A stretch of 5,023 nt of DNA from Spartobacteria bacterium (GTDB taxonomy: Bacteria; Verrucomicrobiota; Verrucomicrobiia; Chthoniobacterales; UBA10450), in contig JAJPJU010000046.1 of the NCBI GenBank assembly GCA_021324035.1, forward strand, positions 1 through 5,023, written 5' to 3'. Positions 1-5,023 of this stretch are shown here, one piece after another. Each line of letters begins with the position of its first letter. Position 1 is the stretch's first letter. A model generated the notes under the pieces. The model worked only from the letters and a program-made list of their open reading frames with translations. It had not been told where the DNA came from and searched no databases. Position numbers and translations under genes: made by a program.

Positions 1-178
1 GGTTAACAGTTCCCTTGAGTAGTATCTGCGACGAGGTGCACCCAGCTCGGAGTATAGCCGCATCAATTTGACTGAGAGATCGGATTTAGCATCGCTGTTT
101 AGCAAGCGGAAAAAATCTGGTCCCTGTCGTTTTTTCCGATACTATTAGGCATCGCGGTGGTTAAATGACTGCAAAGTC
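1..178. other. Leading intergenic region without a supported gene
   Basis: I see no convincing coding region here. The plus-strand frames close at early stop codons: one ends at once, one at about 22, and the third at 69-71. The third could be the last 22 codons of a gene entering from the left, but nothing in it is recognisable. A TTGACT hexamer at 68-73 resembles a -35 box but has no matching -10 at 16-18 bp. A TACTAT hexamer at 140-145 resembles a -10 box, 46 bp before the preferred start of the next gene, but has no good -35. The promoter of the small secreted protein must lie in this stretch, though I cannot place it. An inverted repeat at 107-138 is listed separately. Confidence 0.5.
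107..138. repeat. Perfect 9-bp inverted repeat upstream of the small secreted protein gene
   Basis: The left arm at 107-115 reads CGGAAAAAA and the right arm at 130-138 reads TTTTTTCCG. They are exact reverse complements separated by 14 nt. In RNA this would be an AT-rich hairpin; in DNA it is a dyad with A-tract arms. It ends just before a possible -10 hexamer (140-145) and lies 53 bp upstream of the preferred ATG. It could be an operator, a leader hairpin or a weak terminator of an upstream gene. It has no GC-rich stem followed by a separate U-tract, so it is not a typical intrinsic terminator. Its function is unknown. Confidence 0.5.
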
Positions 179-186
179 GGAGGAGG
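179..186 (+). promoter_or_regulatory. Strong Shine-Dalgarno sequence that sets the start at 192
   Basis: GGAGGAGG lies 5 nt before the ATG at 192, which is near-ideal complementarity and spacing for the 16S rRNA 3' end. The earlier in-frame ATG at 165 has no purine-rich site ahead of it and would put nine polar or charged residues before the signal peptide. This site therefore decides the start of the secreted protein. Confidence 0.85.
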
Positions 187-191
187 TTCGT

Positions 192-614
192 ATGAAAAAA
201 TGTGACTGGATTCCGAAATTGATGGTGTTTCTCCTCGCCGGAGCGAGTCTCGGTCTGGCCCCGAAATCGATGGCCGGAACGGGTGCCGAGTATGCTCGAA
301 GCGAATTGATGGGCAACAGCGGCCTGGCTATTTTTCGCGAAGCAGACTACGGAAATCAAAACGGCTTAAGCGTCTATCTCGATGGAATTCCGGTAACCAC
401 GCTATCTCGAGGGGAAGGTTACAGAGCGATCGTTCGTCCCGGTCGCCATATTTTGACAGTAGCCAATACGCCATCTCCTTACGGAAAAACCCGCTTCACC
501 AATCGGACGATCCATTTAGCGCCGGGTCAAAATTACGCTTTCACCGCGATTTGGGACGTCGAGACGATCACGCTGGAAGATGGCGGCTACCAATATCACG
601 GCTTCTATCGTTGA
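192..614 (+). CDS. Small secreted protein with PEGA/DUF2846-like beta domain
   Basis: This 140-residue protein has a Sec signal peptide: a basic start (MKK), a hydrophobic core at about residues 10-23 and a signal peptidase I site after Ser-Met-Ala28. There is no lipobox. The mature part of about 112 residues appears to be all beta. Its core at 59-91 (LSVYLDGIPV, then a turn, then VRPGRHILTV) has the pattern of PEGA and DUF2846 domains: a strand, 'xxDG' turn, strand, then 'PGxH' before a further strand. A second 'APGQNYAF' hairpin follows at 110-117. Such domains are found in cell-envelope proteins and are thought to mediate binding rather than catalysis. The start at 192 is chosen over 165 because of the strong Shine-Dalgarno and the better signal peptide. 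The gene stands alone on the plus strand and converges with the minus-strand operon. The family assignment is by pattern only; the exact role is unknown. Confidence 0.8.
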   Translation: MKKCDWIPKLMVFLLAGASLGLAPKSMAGTGAEYARSELMGNSGLAIFREADYGNQNGLSVYLDGIPVTTLSRGEGYRAIVRPGRHILTVANTPSPYGKTRFTNRTIHLAPGQNYAFTAIWDVETITLEDGGYQYHGFYR

Positions 615-630
615 AGCTGGTCAGGTCGAG

Positions 631-1425
631 TTAAAGACCGCAGCCGGCCGTTAGCACTTTCTTTGCGCCTGAAGTCTGAGTTTCGTAAACACTGATTTCG
701 TCGCCTTCGTAATAGGCCGAGCGCAGAACGATATCGATTTTTCCATCGCCGTTGAGATCCAACAGCGCGGCGATCTCGAATTTGTTAGGCGCACTGTCCG
801 GTTTGGCCTCGGGATAAAATTCGCCGTCTACCAGCTCGGTCTTGGTCTGACCGTCTGCTACTCGCTCGATCATCACGAACGAATAAGTGTTCGGACTGGA
901 TTCGTCCGGAATCTTTTCGCCATCTTTGTAATGTGTTGCCGAGATCACGAACTCGTCCCGCCCGTCGCCATCGAGATCAACGCTCACAATCTTGGTGATG
1001 TGTACAACCGGATCTTTGATGCCCCGGTCGCGTAAGAATTCGCGAACAACATCGACATGGCTCTTTTGGTTCGGGTCGGCCAGTTTTGGTTTTCGCGGAA
1101 GGGGATTCCAATTCGCTGAAAATGCGACCGCGCCTTGTTTGATCTTTCGCGGGCTCAACTTCACTACCGGCCTGTCCGGGCACGGCTCGTTACGAGTATC
1201 AAGCTTCACCACCGAGACGGTGCCAACGTTTCCCAACACACCAAACACCGTCAACTTCGTGCCCGACTTAACCGACTCTGTGGCGTCGGTTGGCTCGATC
1301 CACTTTCCGGATTCGATCGCGCCCACCAGATAACCGTAATGCACATCGATAATCGGGAACGTGTCCGCGTTTGCGTCCACACAGAATGCGATGGCTGCAG
1401 CGGCGATGAGAAATCGAATGCTCAC
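631..1425 (-). CDS. Secreted protein with two FG-GAP/VCBS-type calcium loops
   Basis: This 264-residue protein starts with GTG. The signal peptide has a hydrophobic core at about residues 5-15 and a likely cleavage after Ala-Asn-Ala20. Cys15 is preceded by Phe, so this is not a lipobox. Two acidic loops, VDLDGDGRDEF (149-159) and LDLNGDGKIDIV (222-233), match the DxDGDGxxD calcium-binding signature of FG-GAP/VCBS repeats, and each is followed by a beta strand as in beta-propeller blades. Two loops are too few for a full propeller, so this may be a divergent or minimal form. The region at 50-120 is unassigned. Cys82 and Cys262 could form a disulfide in the periplasm. The GTG overlaps the stop of the upstream transporter gene as GTGA and has no Shine-Dalgarno, which points to translational coupling. 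It is the last gene of the operon, ending 16 bp from the convergent plus-strand gene. The function is unknown; binding or sensing at the cell surface is a guess. Confidence 0.85.
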   Translation of the reverse strand: MSIRFLIAAAAIAFCVDANADTFPIIDVHYGYLVGAIESGKWIEPTDATESVKSGTKLTVFGVLGNVGTVSVVKLDTRNEPCPDRPVVKLSPRKIKQGAVAFSANWNPLPRKPKLADPNQKSHVDVVREFLRDRGIKDPVVHITKIVSVDLDGDGRDEFVISATHYKDGEKIPDESSPNTYSFVMIERVADGQTKTELVDGEFYPEAKPDSAPNKFEIAALLDLNGDGKIDIVLRSAYYEGDEISVYETQTSGAKKVLTAGCGL

Positions 1426-2603
1426 GAAATCGCGCCGAACGCGAGCCCAAGACCATAAGTGACTGCGGCCTCGATCACTCCGACCATTGTCATTTCAAAT
1501 CCAGACGCCCACCACGACCGCAATGTGATCAATGATTTAACCGCGCCCACCGCAAAATGAGCAATAATGCTGATTGCGAACGCCCAGATCACAGCCGCCA
1601 TTCCGCTCATGAAGAAAAACGGGATGATCGGAATGAACGCGCCAATGGCCGTCGAAATCGCAGCCGAAGCGGAAGATTTCCACGGCGACGGAAATCGATG
1701 TTCGGATAATCCGAGCTCGCTCTGGGCCATCGCCTGCACGAGTTGATCAGGATTTTCACCGAGTCGCTCGGCCATTCGCTGCGCTTCTTCGGGATTAAAC
1801 CCTTGCAGTTGGTAAAAGAGCGACATTTCCTCGATCTCTTCCTCCGGGTTTTCTTCTACCTCTTCTTTTTCCCGGGCAATCTCGGCCTCGTACACTTCCG
1901 CTTCACTTTTGACGGCGAGATATGCACCAGCGCCCATCGACAGACTGGACGCGATCATTCCGGCAAGACCGGAAATCAGGATGTAATGCTGTTGATTATT
2001 CGTTGCGCCGGCGACGCCCGAGACGATCCCGAACACCGCGCCAAGTCCGTCGTTTACTCCATAAATTGCATCCGCGACCCAGCTTCCTCCACGTCCGTGC
2101 CAACGTTCGCGTTTCAAGATCGTATCGAGCACGGCGCGTGGACCGAGTTGTGGCACCATTGATTGCAAGGCGCGGGCGTGGGCTTTTTCTTCCAACGCGC
2201 TCTCGCGCAGAAAATCTTTCACATCCTCTTCGCCGGCCAATGTGCGATCACGTTGATCACGAAATTCGGCCTCGTGCTTTTCCTCGGCGGCTTCCATTCG
2301 GCGAATCGCGATGTCTGTTCCGAGCGCGCGATTGAGCCAATGCTTTAGTCGCCGGCCTAACGAATCGGGGATTGTCGGAACCGGTTCGCCCAAATCGGCC
2401 AGCTTTTTCTCCCAGCGCCGCGCGTGACGCTCTTCCGCCTCAGCCATACGCAGAAGGATTCCTTTGCGTTTCTCATCCAATTCGCGTCCGGCAAGTTCGC
2501 GATAAACTTCGGCCGTTTCGACCTCCGCGCACCAGTTGCGCTTCACGACCTCGACTTTTTGGCGCCGATCTTGTTGTTCGCCGGAGTCCGTGTTCGTTTT
2601 CAT
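1422..2603 (-). CDS. Ferritin-like domain fused to VIT1/CCC1 iron/manganese transporter (MbfA-like)
   Basis: This is a 393-residue inner-membrane protein. Residues 17-150 form a ferritin-like (rubrerythrin/erythrin) domain with di-iron ligand patterns: E29/E32, E57-x-x-H60, E104/E107 and E139-x-x-H142. Residues 174-393 are a VIT1/CCC1 transporter with about five membrane segments (176-200, 205-231, 312-334, 335-357, 368-391). It has the family NDGL motif at 184-187, SLSMGAGAYLA at 220-230 and a Glu-rich cytoplasmic metal-binding segment at 234-300. D185 and M223 are the likely counterparts of the ion-path Asp and Met of plant VIT1. The same architecture occurs in alphaproteobacterial MbfA, which exports iron and protects against peroxide; export of Fe2+ or Mn2+ is therefore inferred here. 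The ATG at 2603 is preferred because it overlaps the upstream exporter stop as ATGA; a GTG at 2612 would add three residues. No iron-responsive operator can be assessed because the operon promoter is outside the window. Confidence 0.92.
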   Translation of the reverse strand: MKTNTDSGEQQDRRQKVEVVKRNWCAEVETAEVYRELAGRELDEKRKGILLRMAEAEERHARRWEKKLADLGEPVPTIPDSLGRRLKHWLNRALGTDIAIRRMEAAEEKHEAEFRDQRDRTLAGEEDVKDFLRESALEEKAHARALQSMVPQLGPRAVLDTILKRERWHGRGGSWVADAIYGVNDGLGAVFGIVSGVAGATNNQQHYILISGLAGMIASSLSMGAGAYLAVKSEAEVYEAEIAREKEEVEENPEEEIEEMSLFYQLQGFNPEEAQRMAERLGENPDQLVQAMAQSELGLSEHRFPSPWKSSASAAISTAIGAFIPIIPFFFMSGMAAVIWAFAISIIAHFAVGAVKSLITLRSWWASGFEMTMVGVIEAAVTYGLGLAFGAIS

Positions 2604-3550
2604 CGCGCGCACTCAGGTTCGATTGGGGATGTAATTGGCTGCATCGGCTGGGATCTCAATTGCTGGATTGTGATAATGAGCGCGACCGAACCGATGATCA
2701 ATACGGCAGCGACCAGTGTCCGCAACGTGACAACTTCGTGTGCGAAAAATGCGCCAAGCAACACCGCGACGACCGGATTCACGTAGGCGTAGGTTGCGAC
2801 TTTTGCCGGATCACAATTGCGCAGCAGCCAGAAATAAGCGGTGTAACCGACGATCGCGCCGATCAACACGAGGTAGGCAAATGCGCCAAGTGAAAGGGAC
2901 GTAACTTTGGCAAGATGGAAATTGCTGGCCTCACCGGCGGCGAATCCCACCAGCATCAAGAGCAGACCGCCGCAAATCATTTGTTGAGCGGCGGCGAAAA
3001 ATGGAGACGCCACATGTTTGGCGGAGCGCGAGTAGATCGAACCGGCAGACCAAATAAACGACCCTACCAGCAAAATCGACATTCCGATCGCGGCGCGACC
3101 GCCGTTTGAGATCCGCAATTCGGGTCCGAGCAAAATTGCCACGCCAACAAATCCGCCGGCCAATCCGAGCCAAACAATTCCACTCGGTCGCGGGGTCATT
3201 CCAGCCATCCAGGCGAGCAATATCATATAAATGGGAACGGTTGCGACGATCAGGCTTGCCAGTCCCGTTTCGACAAATTTCTCCGAGATTGTTACGCCGC
3301 CGTTGCCACCAAGAAGAAGGCAAGCCCCGATAATGAGCGACGTTCTCCAGTCCGACCACGTTGACTTTAATGGACCCTGCAGACGTGCAATCCCCAACAT
3401 GATCACGCCGGCCACGAAAAAGCGCGTGCCCGCCATCAGGAATGGCGGAATCGATTGGATGGCGAAAAAGATTGCGAGATAGGTCGAGCCCCAGATGACG
3501 TAAAGCGCCGCAAATGCCGCGACGATTTCGATTCTGCGTGGCCCGGTCAT
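2600..3550 (-). CDS. yedA: EamA/DMT-family exporter, YedA-like
   Basis: This 316-residue inner-membrane protein has about ten hydrophobic helices arranged as two EamA repeats, the usual layout and length for the drug/metabolite transporter superfamily. Repeat 1 opens with YVIWGSTYLAI (17-27) and continues with MAGTRFFVAG (39-48), GNGGVT (82-87) and LIVATVPIYMILL (100-112). These match the pattern of E. coli YedA. Repeat 2 carries IWSAGSIYSR (166-175) and the EamA signature around VNPVVAVLLGAFFAHE (257-272). The family exports small metabolites or drugs; the substrate cannot be read from the sequence. The ATG at 3550 lies 23 nt after the glycosyltransferase stop, with only a weak AAGTG upstream. 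An in-frame GTG at 3559 is an alternative start adding three residues. The stop overlaps the ATG of the next gene by 4 nt, so the two are very likely coupled. The family is certain; the YedA subgroup is probable. Confidence 0.88.
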   Translation of the reverse strand: MTGPRRIEIVAAFAALYVIWGSTYLAIFFAIQSIPPFLMAGTRFFVAGVIMLGIARLQGPLKSTWSDWRTSLIIGACLLLGGNGGVTISEKFVETGLASLIVATVPIYMILLAWMAGMTPRPSGIVWLGLAGGFVGVAILLGPELRISNGGRAAIGMSILLVGSFIWSAGSIYSRSAKHVASPFFAAAQQMICGGLLLMLVGFAAGEASNFHLAKVTSLSLGAFAYLVLIGAIVGYTAYFWLLRNCDPAKVATYAYVNPVVAVLLGAFFAHEVVTLRTLVAAVLIIGSVALIITIQQLRSQPMQPITSPIEPECAR

Positions 3551-3573
3551 CAAAAACACTTACGCGAACCGGA

Positions 3574-5023
3574 TCAATGTTCCAGTCGCGCAAGAGCTTC
3601 GCTGGCTTCAGAGAATTGTGGATTAATCGCGAGAGCGCGCCTGTACCATGACTTCGCCTCATCCTGCAACCCCGCCTGGGCGCAGTGATCGCCCAGTCTC
3701 AGCAACGGAAATGTGTAGAGTGACACGATCGACGCTTCAAAAGTTTCCATCCGCGCAGTGCCCGGACGCGGTGGATGACATCCCTTGAGCAACTGTTCGT
3801 TGTCCGAAAGCAGTTTTCCCAAATCGCGCTGCTGCGATTTCGGCAGAATATCGTCCAGTAGACCTTGCTGGTAAGGCCAGTAATTCGCGTCAAGACTGTG
3901 ATCGCCTCCGAGCGTCCCGGCAAAAGCAAAACTTCGACCGGGATTGGCTTCTACAAGCACTTTCAAATTTTTCGTTTCGCGATCGTAGCGATCGAATGGA
4001 ATAACAAGGTCGGGATGTTGTTTTCGCAATTGGTCGACGTACCACTCGCCTAACAACATCGGCAGGGCGACAAGAGTAATGTCACCGCCGACGTGCTCCA
4101 CTTTTTGCAAATAGATGAGAGGAAAAACAAATGCATCACCGGCGACGAGTAAAATTGAGTGAGGTTTTGCTTCCGCCAGCACGTCTTCAGCAAAATTACG
4201 CGCGATAAAGTTTCGGCTTTGATCAATCCGGCCATAATTCAGCGCGACCATCCCGATAATCGCAATGAGACAAGCGGTAACGATCGCCAATGAAGAAAAA
4301 GCCGGCAACCAGCGTGCGAGCATCTTTGTAATCCACAAAACACCAAAAGCCATCAACGGGGCGAGGATGACTTGCGAGACCAGGAAGAAGCGTCCCAGGA
4401 CGAACAGTGCCGCGGGCGCGCTGTGGAGATTCAAATTCGTGATCCAGATAAAGAACGGCCCTGAGAATAAAAAGGCCAATGCGCTAAACCAAAAGTACCA
4501 GCGGCGTGATTGGTAAGCCGCAATCGCTCCGGCGCAAATCAGAATGCCCGCCAGCCAACCGAACGAGACGAATAGTGCAGCGAGCCGCGGCCAGGGCGCG
4601 CCCCCGGTGTAACCAGGTGTGCTCACGAGATGCGTGGATCCATAACTCCTGCGCAAAACCAATCGGATGAGATCGTGGAATGACGAAATGTTTCCCCAAC
4701 TGTGGACGGGGTGCCGCGCCGACGCCCAAAGAACATAAAGATACGGCAGCAGTCCGATTACAAAAACGACAACGGCGATCAGCAAAATGCCAGGGCGGGC
4801 GAGCAAGACGTCGCGCCGCAGCCAAAGCACAAAACAAAACGCCGGACCCAGGAGCACGATCGTTTGATGATTCGTGAGCGCGAGGCCGGCGACGAAAAAC
4901 GCCGCAATCAAAAAAAGACTACGGTCTGATTGCTCGTGCCATTCGACGAGCAGCAGAACCAAGACTGCTGCGAGCAGGTTGTTCAACGGAAATACTTCTG
5001 CTGCGAGCGACCATTCCCAAAAA
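3574..5023 (-). CDS. DUF2723 / TMEM260-like membrane glycosyltransferase with C-terminal TPR, 5' partial
   Basis: The reading frame stays open to the right edge, so the N-terminus is missing; 482 residues are visible. The first ones, FWEWSLAAEVFPLNNLL, match a conserved motif of DUF2723 proteins and the eukaryotic O-mannosyltransferase TMEM260. The codon for residue 13 is TTG and could be mistaken for a start, but the motif runs through it. Further family marks are LTNHQTIVLL (49-58), the WGN...YG segment (109-128) and GDAFVFPLIYLQKVE (295-309). About seven membrane helices fill residues 14-262. The rest is a soluble, probably periplasmic domain ending in one TPR-like helix pair (about 440-482, GDHCAQAGLQDEAKSWYRRA then LAINP). 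As a GT-C type enzyme it should use a lipid-linked sugar and act on the outer face of the inner membrane. The catalytic acidic residues expected in the first loop lie outside the window, so activity cannot be judged. It is the most upstream operon gene visible. Confidence 0.9.
   Translation of the reverse strand, partial: FWEWSLAAEVFPLNNLLAAVLVLLLVEWHEQSDRSLFLIAAFFVAGLALTNHQTIVLLGPAFCFVLWLRRDVLLARPGILLIAVVVFVIGLLPYLYVLWASARHPVHSWGNISSFHDLIRLVLRRSYGSTHLVSTPGYTGGAPWPRLAALFVSFGWLAGILICAGAIAAYQSRRWYFWFSALAFLFSGPFFIWITNLNLHSAPAALFVLGRFFLVSQVILAPLMAFGVLWITKMLARWLPAFSSLAIVTACLIAIIGMVALNYGRIDQSRNFIARNFAEDVLAEAKPHSILLVAGDAFVFPLIYLQKVEHVGGDITLVALPMLLGEWYVDQLRKQHPDLVIPFDRYDRETKNLKVLVEANPGRSFAFAGTLGGDHSLDANYWPYQQGLLDDILPKSQQRDLGKLLSDNEQLLKGCHPPRPGTARMETFEASIVSLYTFPLLRLGDHCAQAGLQDEAKSWYRRALAINPQFSEASEALARLEH

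Noticed and set aside
68..96. Sigma-70 promoter with TTGACT as the -35 box
   Set aside because: The hexamer at the expected -10 distance is ATCGCT, which does not resemble TATAAT.
99..359. An 86-codon minus-strand open frame across the left intergenic region
   Set aside because: It is antisense to the secreted protein gene and its Shine-Dalgarno, and its product has no recognisable features.
615..640. Possible intrinsic terminator between the convergent genes
   Set aside because: Only a 4-bp stem (GGTC/GACC) can form and no U-tract follows, so there is no support for a terminator.
1385..1425. Lipoprotein signal with Cys15 in the FG-GAP protein
   Set aside because: Phe precedes the cysteine, which does not fit a lipobox, and a clear Ala-Asn-Ala signal peptidase I site follows.
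992..2893. Several plus-strand open frames of 100-170 codons opposite the operon (for example 992-1333, 1743-2162, 1922-2335, 2372-2893)
   Set aside because: They lie antisense to well-supported genes with clear family motifs, are rich in Arg, His, Ser and Cys, overlap each other and show no domain or signal peptide.
2931..3662. A 243-codon minus-strand open frame overlapping the EamA exporter gene
   Set aside because: It is a frame shadow: the Arg/Asn-rich product has no membrane segments, while the other frame gives a full ten-helix EamA transporter.

Overview
The window is dense bacterial DNA of moderate GC. It holds one short plus-strand gene on the left and a tightly packed minus-strand operon that fills the rest. 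The gene mix (a TMEM260-like DUF2723 membrane glycosyltransferase with a TPR tail, a secreted FG-GAP/VCBS-like protein, a ferritin-VIT fusion) and the base composition suggest a soil member of the Verrucomicrobiota, possibly of the Chthoniobacter/Udaeobacter type. This is an inference from gene content only, because there is no rRNA or other marker gene to confirm it.

Left part: positions 1-191 carry no convincing gene. They contain a perfect 9-bp inverted repeat (107-115/130-138) and then a very strong Shine-Dalgarno (179-186) directly ahead of a small secreted protein (192-614) with a PEGA/DUF2846-like beta domain. This gene converges with the minus-strand operon across only 16 bp.

Minus-strand operon, in order of transcription (right to left): (1) the C-terminal part of a DUF2723/TMEM260-like GT-C glycosyltransferase, whose N-terminus lies beyond the right edge; (2) a YedA-like EamA/DMT exporter, about 23 nt downstream; (3) an N-terminal ferritin-like domain fused to a VIT1/CCC1 metal transporter (MbfA-like), whose ATG overlaps the exporter stop as ATGA; (4) a secreted protein with two FG-GAP-type calcium loops, whose GTG overlaps the transporter stop as GTGA. 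The overlaps imply one transcript with translational coupling. The operon promoter is outside the window.

The functions do not form one obvious pathway. Three of the four proteins are in the inner membrane and the fourth is exported. The likeliest roles are glycan transfer at the membrane, small-molecule export and removal of cytosolic iron or manganese under oxidative stress. I found no mobile element, CRISPR array, RNA gene or clearly novel system. The most notable points are the ferritin-VIT fusion coupled to a secreted partner and the bacterial TMEM260 relative.
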